DNA of 64,000 bases from Cordilura impudica (Eukaryota; Arthropoda; Insecta; Diptera; Scathophagidae), in NCBI GenBank assembly GCA_963682025.1, contig OY821521.1:114302080-114366079 (forward strand), read 5' to 3'. Numbering within the stretch: the first letter of the stretch is position 1; each line of letters starts with the position of its first letter. Made by a program: the position numbers and the translations under genes. The notes under the pieces were generated by a model that saw only the letters and a program-made list of their open reading frames with translations, did no database searches and was not told where the DNA came from. Positions 1 to 9,625 of the stretch are shown in pieces.

Positions 1-1
1 A

Positions 2-118
2 TCCGAATGGCATTTTTTTATAACTGCAATACGTCTTTGGAATATTATTCCTCCTACAATTAAAGAAACCAGCAACGCGTTAGAATTTAAAAAAAAACTA
101 TTTAAATTTTATTCATAG
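2..118 (+). pseudogene. C-terminal tail of a non-LTR retrotransposon reverse transcriptase
   Basis: The frame beginning at base 2 is open for 38 codons and ends at TAG 116-118. It reads FFITAIRLWNIIPPTIKE and then a lysine/phenylalanine-rich end. An R-L-W-N-x-(I/L)-P-P motif followed by an F-K-x-x-L tail is the usual last segment of Jockey/CR1/I-type reverse transcriptases. The rest of the element lies left of the window. The match is by motif only, so the clade is uncertain. Confidence 0.6.
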
Positions 119-305
119 ATAACTTGTTTTATTATTAAAATAAATTATTGTTTATAAATTAAAAAATTGTAATTTGTAATTTGTAATTTGTAATTTGCAT
201 GTAATTGTTATTTTACTTTTATATTACTTTACTTTTGTTAATTCACATTATAACACCATACGAATTCTACTTTTTAAGACAAATGTTTTGTTGTAGAAAT
301 TACAA
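119..305. repeat. AT-rich 3' tail with TTGTAAT 7-mer repeats
   Basis: Non-coding DNA after the stop of the non-LTR fragment. It holds about four copies of a 7-bp unit (TTGTAAT) at about 167-197. Short tandem units at the 3' end in place of poly(A) are known in several non-LTR clades. A TAAA microsatellite at 313-344 marks the junction with the next element. Confidence 0.5.
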
Positions 306-307
306 AA

Positions 308-724
308 TTAATTTAATAAATAAATAAATAAATAAATAAATAAATTGTCTCTCTTTTGGTCAGTAACAGGACATATAACATCATACTCGTTTAAATTCTT
401 CGGTTGGATGTTATTAATATTTATCGACATGTTTTCTTTGTTAGTATTAAGAATTCTGACATATGCGTTATTGCCTTGAGCCAACGTATTTGCAATGTAT
501 ACGCCTAGTTTTATTTCTTGGTTCAACACCAGTAGTTCCTCATGCTGTGTATTAAATTGTACCTTGCGTATTACCTGAGCCCTTGCTGGTATAACGACGT
601 AATCATTATCGTATGTGTGGTGTATCGGAATTGTTAGGGTTCGAAAATTTTTAGGTCTCATAACAAGACACTCTTTGTTCCCCATGAAATCAATGCTACA
701 ATTAAAAGTTTTCAAATAATCCAT
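308..724 (-). pseudogene. Family A pol fragment: protease C-terminus and linker to RT
   Basis: A 138-codon frame starting at the end of the retropepsin domain (MDYLKTFNCSIDF, the usual G-x-D-x-L-x-x-F-x-C-x-I-D end of gypsy proteases) and running through the protease-RT linker. The same stretch lies inside A2 at about 24790-25170. The last residues before the stop are encoded by the TAAA microsatellite and are not element sequence, so the copy breaks here. Non-functional. Confidence 0.75.
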
Positions 725-739
725 CCCTATGATTCCGCT

Positions 740-997
740 TCATGGTATTGGGAAGTCATTGTGTACCACATGAAATTCATGAGGTATTATGAAATCCTCC
801 CTGCAAATTTCCAGATAGGTTGAACCTATTGACTTAATGGTTCCTTCGCCTATGCCACTAATCGTTGTTATTTCCCGTTTGTTGATAAAATTATTTTCTC
901 CAAGATTTTCTTTTTTTATCAGACATATGTCTGCTCCTGTGTCCACAAGTAAAACAAGAATTTGTTTTGTATGATAATTGTAAAATTTTACAAACAC
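740..997 (-). pseudogene. Family A retroviral-type aspartic protease
   Basis: A retropepsin domain with the catalytic triad LLVDTGADICLIKK near residue 16, a glycine-rich flap region (ISGIGEGTIKSIGS) and a C-terminal VHNDFPIP. The enzyme would cleave the Gag-Pol polyprotein in the particle. The protease is carried on into the 308-724 frame, but the join is interrupted around 725-740, so the two halves are not one frame. The catalytic D-T-G is intact here, while A2 has lost this half by deletion. Confidence 0.75.
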
Positions 998-1050
998 ACC
1001 AAAGCTTTAGTTTAATTTATACATATATATTTTTCTTTTTTCCCCAGAGG

Positions 1051-1452
1051 CTATTCCCGGTTTTCCGAACCCGATTTGATTGTACTCTCTATTGGTCGGA
1101 CTTGACGGTCCCGACCTCTATAGTGGTTCGTAAATTGATAGTTATGTTCTGTATTTTCCTGTTGTCTTCGATTTCCATTGTTCATGTAGTTGTGTCTATT
1201 TCTACTTCTGGAATCGTTATTTCCCTTATAGGTACCTTGGCGACTTTGGTGCCAATTATTGCCATTATTTCGGAAATTTTTGTTGCCATTGCCATTATAT
1301 GATCTGTTCTGTTGTCTATAGTACAACACAGTATCTTTGCTTCCCGTTGTTTCGGTGCATGTTTCAATAAATTTTTGAATAGCTTGGTCTAATGAAGAAA
1401 ACTGACCCGCTTTCATGATGAGTTTGACATTATCATTGTTACAATTTGCCAC
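1051..1452 (-). pseudogene. Family A gag C-terminal region (Arg/Asn-rich)
   Basis: The first 45 residues (VKLIMKAGQFSSLDQAIQKF onward, then TCTETTGSKDTVLYY) align with gag of element D (57467-57660), where VRLIIESGQFENMNELVDKF and SCTETYGQPNTILYTN are seen. The remainder is rich in N, R, G and Q, a nucleic-acid-binding tail without an obvious CCHC zinc knuckle. It continues the 1461-1811 gag piece in another frame. Confidence 0.65.
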
Positions 1453-1460
1453 TATAGCAT

Positions 1461-1811
1461 TTACTGCTGCTTTTGTGGTATATTCTTTGGCTGCTGCTGG
1501 TGGTACTCCGTTTTATTCCTTTGCTGTATGTTCATAAGCTTGGCAATTAGTCCACCAACAGGTTCGCCTTTTATTGATCTTTGTAATTTTTCTTTAATTT
1601 GTACTATAGTTGTTTCATTTGTGATCAATTGTCGGGCAGTTCCCTTTAGCTTTGTCTTAATAAGTGAAATAGCTATCATTTCGTGGGCTCCTTTTAGTTG
1701 GTCAATCATTATCAGACCATCGATGAAGCTCTGTAGGTTTTTCACGTCTCCATCGTAGTCCGAAATGAATTTGGACGCAGTATCCACGAATTGTTCCACC
1801 ATATTTGTCAT
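1461..1811 (-). pseudogene. Family A gag capsid-like domain, N-terminal part
   Basis: A helical gag domain, VEQFVDTASKFISDYDGDVK to GGLIAKLMNIQQRNK, nearly identical to A2 gag (24250-24550). After NKT the frame changes into a glutamine-rich stretch and stops, because a segment still present in A2 is deleted. Upstream, a deletion of about 0.2 kb relative to A2 (24044-24255) joins the preceding ORF to gag at a short AATATGG microhomology, removing the normal gag start. Confidence 0.75.
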
Positions 1812-2064
1812 ATATTTTCACTAATCTATCTCTTACGTCCCAATATATGTCAACTACTATTTTCAAATGCTCTTTCGTATAATCTAGTTTATATTTTGAA
1901 ACTAGTCTTGCTATGTTATTATAATTTTCTATTAATGTTTTCAAATGTTTCTTTATGGTATCATCCTTTATATAAGTATTCTTATTGATACATTTATATG
2001 ACTTCTTGAAGTCTTCATGAAAAAATTGTATGTTGCCTATAATTAGTTCCCATTCGTCAGTCAT
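1808..2064 (-). pseudogene. Family A pre-gag ORF with SYKC motif (truncated copy)
   Basis: The N-terminal ~86 residues match the 125-codon ORF at 23779-24156 of A2 (WELIIGNIQFF, KKSYKCINKN, YWDVRDRLVKIYDKYG). The deletion at about 1808 fuses it out of frame into gag, so the frame reads on to about 1702 with unrelated residues. Probable matrix-like N-terminal gag module; function unknown. Confidence 0.65.
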
Positions 2065-2222
2065 AATCCCCTATTATCGGTTTTAATGACACTTTACTCG
2101 TAATTCTAGGGCCTATATATTTAGTTAGTTTTTGTTGAAAGTATAAAATGCCTTTTATTCATAATAAAATATGAAAGCATATATTTAAATGTAGTGTTAA
2201 GAGATTTATTAATTGTCTTCCA

Positions 2223-2405
2223 TTGACTCCGCTCCTTTTGACCTATATCTTTCGGGTCTATATTCCGGTGGTTTAAAATCTTCTTAATATTTCTTTATCT
2301 ACTATATCTAATATTCTTGAATGGTTGTCATGTTCTTCCTTGGTCAATGGTTTAAATTCCGGATGGGCTTTATTCAATTTGGCCCATATATGTTGTCTTG
2401 TCCGT
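2223..2405 (-). pseudogene. Family A 79-residue pre-gag ORF, deleted copy
   Basis: Counterpart of 23395-23634 in A2, starting MPRRTRQHIWAKLN. About 36-40 bases are missing near 2280 relative to A2, and the frame is broken. The product in A2 is basic at the N-terminus and rich in E/R/Y/P at the C-terminus. No recognised domain. Confidence 0.5.
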
Positions 2406-2891
2406 CTAGGCATTGCCGGAAATTTTCTTTATTTCTCTAGTCTTTTTAAGTTCTAAATTCAATATTAGGTGCTCTTCCTGTACCTTAGAATACTCAGGAG
2501 TTCCTACTGTCAGTTGTTCGATCTTCTGTCTTAATTTCCTAGACTCGCTCCTCATTCGTTTTATAACTCCCCCTCTTTTATTTTTCCTTTTCTTTTTTCT
2601 TGTGTCTTCCTCTATAGAGGTATGCTCATTCTTAGCTTGGTTCTCATTAATTCCAATTGTCGGACTATTTTTGTCGATGTCTATGAAGTCCCTGGGGATA
2701 TCCACACAAAAGCTATCTTTACTATTGTCTACCAGTTCTCAATTTGATTCTATAATTTTCTTTATTGCTGGGAAACCTATTTTTGGGATATTTGTCAGTC
2801 TTTCCTCTGCTTCACGTAGTTTCCTGTATTTTGGTTGTCTTTTCCAATATTCTTGTATTGTCAATTTCTTTGGTCCGGCTTTAGTCTGATC
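2406..2891 (-). pseudogene. Family A lysine-rich helical pre-gag ORF, copy with nonsense codon
   Basis: Counterpart of the 162-codon ORF at 22914-23402. A single AGA-to-TGA change at 2739-2741 splits it into N- and C-terminal pieces; only the latter (from the internal Met near 2702) is a long frame. It holds a very basic run (KKKRKNKRGG) followed by an amphipathic helical region (RKLRQKIEQLTVGT). Otherwise almost identical to A2. Confidence 0.6.
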
Positions 2892-2941
2892 CATTTCTTT
2901 TAATTTAAATTTTATCTAAATGATTTGCCACTGATGCGTCT

Positions 2942-3139
2942 CTAATATAATTCTTTCTTAGTGATCTCTTGTGCAATTGATATATATTGATATATATATA
3001 AAATTGTAGCTAACTGTGCTGATGTAATTATTATTATTATTATTAAATAAATGTCCGTGTTGGAAGAGGGTTGGTTCATTTCTATTTCATTTATTACGTT
3101 AGCGTTAGGTTTGTTAATCTTTGTATGGTGTCCCCCCAT
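2942..3139 (-). CDS. Family A small MG-starting membrane protein ORF (pre-gag)
   Basis: The only ATG in the frame gives MGGHHTKINKPNA, fitting the N-myristoylation pattern M-G-x-x-x-S/T, then a polar stretch and one isoleucine-rich hydrophobic segment of about 20 residues. The same protein is at 22689-22877 in A2, starting MGGHHSK. In A1 an expansion of ATATATTG repeats in the coding strand changes the C-terminus (IYQYISIAQEI) and removes the basic tail seen in A2. It is the first ORF after the leader. Function unknown; see findings. Confidence 0.5.
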   Translation of the reverse strand: MGGHHTKINKPNANVINEIEMNQPSSNTDIYLIIIIIITSAQLATILYIYQYISIAQEITKKELY

Positions 3140-3145
3140 TTTCAC

Positions 3146-3974
3146 AAAAAAAAAGGCACAAAAACAAACAAGCTCACATAATCAAACCAAAATATAATAA
3201 TGGCAAAAATATTATCTCCAGAAAGAAATTCATAAAAGATTTTTATTATTAAAATAAATTCTCCTCTAATTAGTAGTTGTGACTAAAAACAACATTTTCA
3301 ACAAATATAAGTACAAAAGAAAAAAATTCAGGTAGATTGCAGCGCTTGTGGCCGCGACCTTACTTGTTAAAAGAACTAATATATGTATAGGTTCATAAAG
3401 TTATATATATATATAATTTTTAAATAAATAAAATTCACCTTAATTGTTTTAAAATAAATAAAATCCGCTCACTGTTGGCTGCATCAAATTTTTTTCTCCT
3501 CTATTGTTGCAGCCATCGTTGCAATCGTTGTGGCTGTTGTAGATGCTGCTGATACCGTTGCGGGTGTATTGGCCACACCCGTTACAGCTCTCTTCTTATA
3601 CGGCTCTGCTTACTTTCTTTATTTTCTATATGTAATTATTGGCACATTGTAATTTTTGGCTTAAAAACCATTTCACTTACGTCCATTGAACAATATACGT
3701 AGTACGTACAAGTTCTTCAGTGTACGTTTTTCTGGAAAAATTTTTTATGATTGCGTGGTTCTTTTACATTTGCAAAAACTTATTTTCCAACTATTGTGTA
3801 AAATTCTTGGTTTCACTTTTAAAGTAATATACACTCCAGTATCTTTTGTTGAATATATGGTGAAGATTTTATGAACATATTTATTCAAACTATTTAAAAA
3901 AATTATTTTATTTTTTTTTATAAAAATTTACACTGCACGTACAATTGAAGTCTTTTTTTAATTCTTTTCCAGCT
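3146..3974 (-). other. A1 leader, non-coding
   Basis: Untranslated leader between primer-binding site and the first ORF. It contains one copy of a GC-rich block (GCGCTTGTGGCCGCGACC at about 3341-3358) that occurs twice in A2, plus GTTG/GCTG-rich DNA at 3500-3580 (minus strand CAAC/CAGC). No gene seen; the 62-codon plus-strand frame at 3686 has no support. Confidence 0.5.
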
Positions 3975-3990
3975 CCTGGCAGGATCGCCA
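3975..3990 (-). other. Primer-binding site of A1 (tRNA-Arg type)
   Basis: Immediately inside the 5' LTR the minus strand reads TGGCGATCCTGCCAGG. This is complementary to the CCA-tailed 3' end of an arginine tRNA ending in CAGGATCG, as I recall the insect tRNA-Arg(ACG) sequence. It would prime minus-strand DNA synthesis. Confidence 0.65.
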
Positions 3991-4448
3991 TATAAAATGT
4001 TAATTTAAATAATTTATTTAAAAGTTAATTAACAACACGTCTTGTCACTTTGATGTTTCAATCATTAATTAATCTTTATTTTTCTGGTTCTTTCTTTTAT
4101 TATTAATTTTACATATTAAAAATACCTGTATAAACGGAGCGTACACAAATGGCATACATACATACATACGACTACTGTGTGTTATACTCCGAATTCATAA
4201 CACAGCAGAAATCAAGAAAGCACACAACAACAATTGCATGGTATAGCATGAGTTGTCATTGCACTATACCTTCGCTGTATCGACAATTGTTTATACATTA
4301 ACAGTTCATAGTACAGCGTATGGCCAATGAACTTTAATGTACTTTTATCGTGTCAGCGAATGTTTGTGATTGTATATATTTTGGACAATAACATTTATTA
4401 GTGAATCAATAAAGTTATCGTCCAATTTATGAATGCAACTATGCTGCA
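3991..4448 (-). repeat. 5' LTR of A1
   Basis: 458 bp, starting (minus strand) TGCAGCATAGTTGCATTC and ending TTTTATA, matching the 5' LTR of A2 (21409-21868) over most of its length but with several small indels. It directly abuts the integrase frame of the provirus remnant. CACT at 4449-4452 would be one copy of the TSD, but the other side is lost. Confidence 0.8.
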
Positions 4449-4784
4449 CACTACTGACTTTATACTCCTTTCGACAGTAAAGTACAATGATAGGATTCAT
4501 TCGGTCACGGAGAAAAAGCCATTTAATATTATGAAGAGTTTGACAATAACTCATTGGCCAAGGTTGAGGAACGCTTACGTGTCGCACAACACAGAGCCTT
4601 GGTTGGGAATAACAACGATACGTCTAATAAGGTCTATCACCCTGGGGAAGTCGTCTTTTTTAGGAAGAATAAAAGGTTGGGAAATAAATTTGACAAAGTT
4701 TTTACACAGGGAATAATCGAGAGGGATCTTGGTACAACCGTCATGATTGATGGGAAAAAGGTCCTTAAAAACAACTTTAGGTGA
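4449..4784 (+). pseudogene. Integrase C-terminal part of an errantivirus-like provirus
   Basis: Integrase core end (TVKYNDRIHSVTEKKPF) is in one frame to about 4545. Then a frameshift leads into a second frame with VYHPGEVVFFRKNKR and IIERDLGTTVMIDGKKVL, a C-terminal SH3-like DNA-binding region. The 5' end is cut exactly where the A1 LTR begins. Stop at 4782-4784; env follows about 80 bp later, the order expected of gypsy-type errantiviruses. Confidence 0.7.
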
Positions 4785-4865
4785 CTTATTGTCCTCTTCA
4801 TTTTTTTCTCTTCTCTTCATATTATTTTCTCTCTTTTCTTAAATTTTTTTTTTAAATTTTTTGTC

Positions 4866-6263
4866 TGCTTACCATGGGTCTCGGCAAGGATTATAGACTA
4901 TTCAGACGCACACTTTATTACTATAACAGACGGCGACGTTGCAACTTACGCGGATTACGATTATTTGATACATCGGACAAATCTAACAGAATACGAATTT
5001 ATAATACAGGAGAATGAGGAACTTCTCAATAACTTATCGGACGCTAGAGAGACCAGTATGATACGAGAACAGATGAGGGAAATTAACCGATTATTAGGAA
5101 CCTTAAGTATGAAGAAACGACATGCTAGATCACTTGATTTCCTGGGATCCACTCTAAAATTCGTTGCGGGTACACCCGACCGTAGTGACATGGAACTACT
5201 AACAGCAGCGGAGGAAGCGTTAGTCAGAAACAACGATAAGCAGACGGCTATAAACTCAGCCCAACAGGACAGAATCAATGAATTGACGGACAGGATAAAT
5301 TTAATGCTGTATCGTAAATCAAGTAACGCCATTTGAGAGGATGAATTAATCCTTTTCGAACTTATAGCTTCAAAAAATGGGGAAGTTATTGCATTTCTTA
5401 ATGGTCTCGCCCTGTCGATAATTTTGGCAAAAGAAAATATTGCAAACCCAGTAATTTTTGACAGCATTGACTTAGGACTCACGCTCGAATCAAGAAGAGT
5501 ACCCATTAGTATAAGTAATATCCTAAGAGCTAGTAATGTTAGCGTTTTACAAGACGAAAATTTTATTTATTATATTGTTAAATTTCCGGTATTGACCACT
5601 TTTTGTAAATTTTTAAAAGTATTTCCCATCATTCATAACAATTCAGTAATAAAATTAGAATTAGATCAGGCCTCGAAATGTCGCGATCATACCTCCCCCA
5701 TAACTGATTGCACAATCGTCGGATCATCAAAAATTTGCCGTGAAGCCGAGCAACAATACCTTTCACAGCTATTGAACAACAACACAGCTTTTTGTCAAAC
5801 ATAGTCAGCAGAACATATTCCACCAGTGCAATGGGTGTCCGAGGGATCGTTACTCCTTAACAACGTCCACAATACTGACGTAGCTGAGGGAGAACCCATT
5901 AAATTAAATGGCACACTGCTAATTATATTTACCGGCCATATAACAGTCAATGAAACCGTTTATAATAATAACCGTAATGGACAATAGATAACTGTAGAGC
6001 CGCACCCACCAAAAAGGCAAAATGTTATAAAAACTAACCATGAAGTGAAGCTAACACTACCGCATTTACACAAAATAAATCTTGAAACTTACGAATTGGT
6101 ATCCGGTATGCGGGAACATTTGGTGGCTCATAAGGCCGTTATGATTTAATTGTCCATTGCAATGCCAGGCATAATATGGCTAATCTACTATATGCGCGGA
6201 AATAAGAAAACCAAACAAGTTGACATCGAATACATCATCGAGCAGATAAGGCCAAAGCAGTGA
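4866..6263 (+). pseudogene. Errantivirus/baculovirus-F-like envelope gene, degraded
   Basis: One reading frame runs through the region but has in-frame stops at 5334, 5802, 5985 and 6147 before the terminal TGA at 6261. Features in order: an N-terminal extracellular region with an NLT glycosylation site, a dibasic furin-like site (KKRHAR near 5115), directly after it a glycine-containing fusion-peptide-like stretch (DFLGSTLKFVAGTP), coiled-coil heptads, further NVS/NET glycosylation sites, a transmembrane segment (about 6158-6200) and a short basic cytoplasmic tail. This is the architecture of insect errantivirus Env proteins. It cannot make a full protein. Confidence 0.75.
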
Positions 6264-6287
6264 CGCTCCGACGTTTAAAGGGGGAGA

Positions 6288-6693
6288 AGTTAGCAACGCT
6301 AGGGTAATGCCCATAATAATTAACTAGGAATAGCGAATACCCCTATTAACAATTAATTTACTGTGTAGGTATCGGGTTGCTTAATTTTAATTTCTATTGG
6401 TCAATATCACGAATATTTTGTAAAAAGGTGCAGACATTCAGTCAGCATATTTTCATTTTTATTTTTATTAAAAAGCATAGACATTAAGTCAGCTTATTTA
6501 AGTATGTTAAGTATGAAACAAATAAATGAAAAAGCGCAGACATTAAGTCAGACAGTATATGTGAATTTATTTTAAGTATTTAAGAAGTTGGAAAGAAAAA
6601 TAAAAACATTCTTGACCGAATCGTAGCAAAAGGTAGACGCGTTTTATATAAACACGGGTACATAGTACCCACAAAAATCGCAACTATTTAACT
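6288..6693 (+). repeat. 3' LTR of the errantivirus-like provirus
   Basis: A polypurine tract (AAAGGGGGAGA, about 6277-6287) is followed by AGTTAGCAACGC, like the AGTTA start of gypsy-type LTRs. The proposed end is ATTTAACT at 6693, followed by TACA (6694-6697), a favoured TSD of gypsy-type elements. It contains three copies of a CAGACATTAAGTCAG-like motif (about 6430, 6478, 6538). The 3' boundary is inferred. Confidence 0.55.
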
Positions 6694-6783
6694 TACATCC
6701 TCATTATATATGAACCTTGCTCTTGCGTTGTCAGTTTTCTTGTCACAAAATCATGGTTTGCACATCCTCTATTATATATTATT

Positions 6784-7671
6784 CTTGGTTACGGTTGTGA
6801 CACAAAATGTTTCGGTTGTGACATGTTATTTTTGTTGCTGTAATTTACACACTATAAATATAGGGTAAAAGATAGTTTCCATTAGAAGGAACATATACAC
6901 AATGTACACAACACACACGTGTAAAAACAACAATCATACACAATGTAAATCAATGACACGATGTACAAATAAAACTCATGCCGTATTATGTTTTTTCTAC
7001 TAATGATGATTTTGACACTGATGTTGGAATAGAACAGATTAAAAGTTATTTGCCTATTCCTAAAGAAGTTCGGGTGAAATTGTATTTCAAAGATAAGTTT
7101 TTAAATTGAGTGTATTCATAACATTGTAATATCATAATTGTAATAGCTATACAGTTACAACTAACTCCAAGGGACCGCTAAAATATTTCATAATAACGAG
7201 ATTTTCATTGTAATGTAACAAAACTGATGCCAGTTCATTTGTTTTTTTTTTCTTGTTTGAAAGTTTCTCGCTTGTGGGTTTCATAAACTCTTTGATAAAT
7301 GCTGAATTTCTATTTACAACCGTAACAACTTTTTAATATTTTTTTTTCTAAGGGACCAAGAGAGAAAAATTTTTGAATACAACTCTAAATAGTTAAATAT
7401 ATATCTGTTGTCACAATTAAATTTTTTTCATTTCTGTATTTTTCTTAAGGGGGCACAAAACGTGAAATTATCATCAAGGGAAAAAGATGTGTCACCAATT
7501 GTGTCACAACCGTAACAACAGCAAACTAATTTTTTGCAATAAGTACAATAGTAAATTTGAATAATTGAAGGTTCCGTAATTGAACCCCAAAATTTTTCAT
7601 AATGTTTTCATAAGACAAAGTAGCTGCAATCACCCGGTAAAGGTGTACTTTGTGTCACAACCGTAACCAGG
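6784..7671. mobile_element. 888-bp inverted-repeat element (candidate MITE)
   Basis: Left end TTGGTTACGGTTGTGACACA (from 6785) and right end (reverse complement, to 7670) CTGGTTACGGTTGTGACACA match at 19 of 20 positions. Further copies of the core ACGGTTGTGACA or its complement lie at about 6812, 7316 and 7500. Possible 3-bp TSD ATT on both sides, too short to be convincing. Superfamily not recognised. Confidence 0.5.
6978..7109 (+). CDS. 43-codon ORF inside the 888-bp element
   Basis: ATG at 6978, TGA at 7107-7109, reading MPYYVFSTNDDFDTD and ending VRVKLYFKDKFLN. The composition (acidic N-terminus, IPKEVRVKLYFKDK C-terminus) looks more coding-like than the AT-rich surroundings. It may be the last piece of a transposase or a captured exon. 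No family recognised. Confidence 0.25.
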   Translation: MPYYVFSTNDDFDTDVGIEQIKSYLPIPKEVRVKLYFKDKFLN

Positions 7672-7806
7672 ATTTGCTCATAACATATGTATATTTTTAT
7701 TTAAAAAAATAATACTTATTGAAGTTTTGTTATTAGTTATGTTATTCATTTATTTACTCAACATTTAAATATATATAAATAAACGTATATCTTATTATAT
7801 AACTAC

Positions 7807-8300
7807 TAGGGCGGGTCGATTTAAAAATCGCCCATTGTTCAGTGAAAATCGTATTCTAGGGATCAAAATAAGAAACTTTGCCGAAGGAACCATACCTCTA
7901 AAACGAATTCTGATGTCCCAGAATTTGGGTCGAACTTTTGGGTAGGGGCAAATTTTGAAAAATCCCACTTTGACCCATTTAGAGTGCTCCAATCGAGTAC
8001 AAATGTATGAGCGACCCCCACTAACTTTGGAGGCCCGACCCACCCATGCCAGTGGCACACCCCCTGGAACTCCCCTGGGGGTTCCCCATACAAACATTTC
8101 AAAAAATCGCCAGTTTTGGCACTTTACATGAAAAAATCAGCGAAATGCCTATGTTTTTTCTTTATATTTATTTATATATTTATAATAATATTTATTATTT
8201 ATTTATAATAATATCTATTTTTTCTCTTAAGAAATTTATTTAGTCAGAACATATGTAAATGAAAAAATTAAATTAAAGTTAGTTATAGAAAAGAAACTAA
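7807..8300 (+). repeat. Left TIR of T1
   Basis: About 490 bp, matched in reverse complement by 11025-11497. It includes a GGGTCG-type terminus, a block with GGAACTCCCCTGGGGGTTCC (itself palindromic) and an inner AT-rich part with an expanded TTTATAATAATA stretch missing from the right copy. Open frames on the minus strand at 7795-8102 are by-products of the repeat. Confidence 0.8.
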
Positions 8301-8306
8301 AAAAAA

Positions 8307-8990
8307 TTATTGTTTGAAGTCTTTTTTACTTTCAAGTCTGGGCAATTTCGCACGGCTCTCTAATATCGTCGCCATAACAGCCTCTACATTTTCCGGTATA
8401 ACCCGTTTGGAAACGCTAGCTAGCAATTGAACATGTCGTTCCGTTCCTTGTATGTGTGATGGAATTTTTGGATCATTAAACGGTGGATCATCCTGATTTA
8501 AATATTCTTTCAATGTATCGTACGGAATGCTTCGCGTGAATGGTGGTTCAAATACGTTATTTATGTCATTCATATTGATCAGTTCCGTGTTACTTGTGCA
8601 ATTAAAGTTTATATCTGGTTTTTTATAAGCTCTAAGTTGCGTTGGGTCGTCAACATCGGTTCGATAGCATAGAATTTTTTTGATAGCACGGTCGCGCTTT
8701 TCTTTGCTATCATCAAACAACATTGATAACAAGATATTTTCCGAATGCGCATAATATGAATTATCTTTAATTACTTGATTGACAATTTTGCGTAAACGAG
8801 GTTCTAGAAATCGTGACCAACCAATGAACTTGAAAAATAATGCACTGCCGTACACGACAGAGCTGTAATACTTGATATTGAAGTACATTGGCACATAACA
8901 TTTAATTATGAATTCAACCAGAATTCTTAAATTTGCATCTGGATTTTCCGTTGTCACATATAATCGTAATAATCTAGCGGCCTTGGTGAG
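8307..8990 (-). pseudogene. T1 transposase, C-terminal segment
   Basis: The frame reads LTKAARLLRLYVTTENPDAN, then KCYVPMYFNIKYYSS, and ends with IQGTERHVQLLASVSKRV and SRAKLPRLESKKDF. The glutamate in TERHVQLL is a candidate catalytic acid. An in-frame TAG at 8988-8990 directly precedes LTKAARLL, cutting it off from SMDLKPGKIVHSR upstream. The lysine-rich end is typical of the last residues of this uncharacterised family. Nuclear DNA-cutting role is inferred from the TIR context. Confidence 0.6.
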
Positions 8991-9625
8991 CTATCGAGAA
9001 TGTACAATTTTCCCTGGTTTGAGATCCATCGAAACCACGCCGCTAGAAATTGCATTGCACCGAATCGGTGGAAAATTCAATTTTTTCTGGAGCAGAGGGC
9101 ATATTTTGCAACTCAATTTTCTGGAAGCCGTCCACCACCTGAAAATATATAATAATAAAATAATTAATAATGGTTGACAATTATAATAAATGAGTGATAG
9201 CAATAACTTACCGGAAGAGTTTAACAAGTTTCGAATTGACGGCTCAGTTTTCCGGTTGCCGATCTCGGTCCAGTGCTGGTTGACTTATCCAAAGCTTCAA
9301 ACAAATGCCGAAACGGAAGTTCGTTGAAGTGTAGAAGGCAAACGAACCAATGCAATGGTCTTTTTAACAGCAATTCGAATCGTCGTATAATTCCACCGTG
9401 TGGGCCAGTGTTTGTTGGCTCACCATCAGTGCATATTCCAATTAATGCATCCAGTGATATATTTTTATCGTTGAAAAATCATTTAATTTGGTTGTTTTGT
9501 ATTCAGCGGTTTCATGTTCCAGTCTTACGTAACCAATCAATTCAGAATTGGGTTCTCTCAAAATAACAAGATGAAGTTCTTTTAACATCCTAGTATGATA
9601 CTTCTCATCAATTTTTTCTAAAATT
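8991..9625 (-). pseudogene. T1 transposase, central catalytic segment (frameshifted, with intron)
   Basis: On the minus strand, about 9480 to 9260 reads ICTDGEPTNTGPHGGIIRRF, then LHWFVCLLHFNELPFRHL. The D of CTDGEPTNTG is a candidate RNase H-fold catalytic aspartate. Upstream in another frame (about 9622-9500) is EKIDEKYHTRMLKELHLVIL. A short intron with GTAAGT donor at about 9212 and TTTTCAG acceptor at about 9143 is likely. Several frameshifts; more than one segment is deleted relative to what the order of motifs suggests. Confidence 0.5.

Larger units (their letters stand above)
306..4448 (-). mobile_element. Ty3/gypsy LTR retrotransposon, family A, copy A1 (reverse, truncated)
   Basis: Reading right to left: 5' LTR (4448-3991), primer-binding site (3990-3975), leader, pre-gag ORFs, gag, protease and the protease-RT linker. 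The copy stops at about 306, before the RT domain, in a TAAA repeat, so RT, RNase H, integrase and the 3' LTR are missing. It is closely similar at protein level to A2 (21409-28326). Its LTR begins inside the integrase frame of the provirus remnant at 4449 onward, so A1 probably inserted there, but the partner provirus half is not found on the left. Confidence 0.85.

Noticed and set aside
967..1302. Plus-strand 111-codon frame, hydrophobic
   Set aside because: Mirror of the family A gag/protease coding region on the opposite strand.
2413..2889. 158-codon frame opposite the lysine-rich pre-gag ORF (also 22919-23395)
   Set aside because: Antisense of a basic, A-rich ORF gives Leu/Phe/Ser-rich open frames automatically; the sense frame has the start, the overlap with the next ORF and a counterpart in B.
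7795..8102. Two minus-strand ORFs in the left TIR and matching plus-strand ORFs at 11169-11632
   Set aside because: Identical peptides come from both TIR copies; terminal-repeat sequence, no start context.
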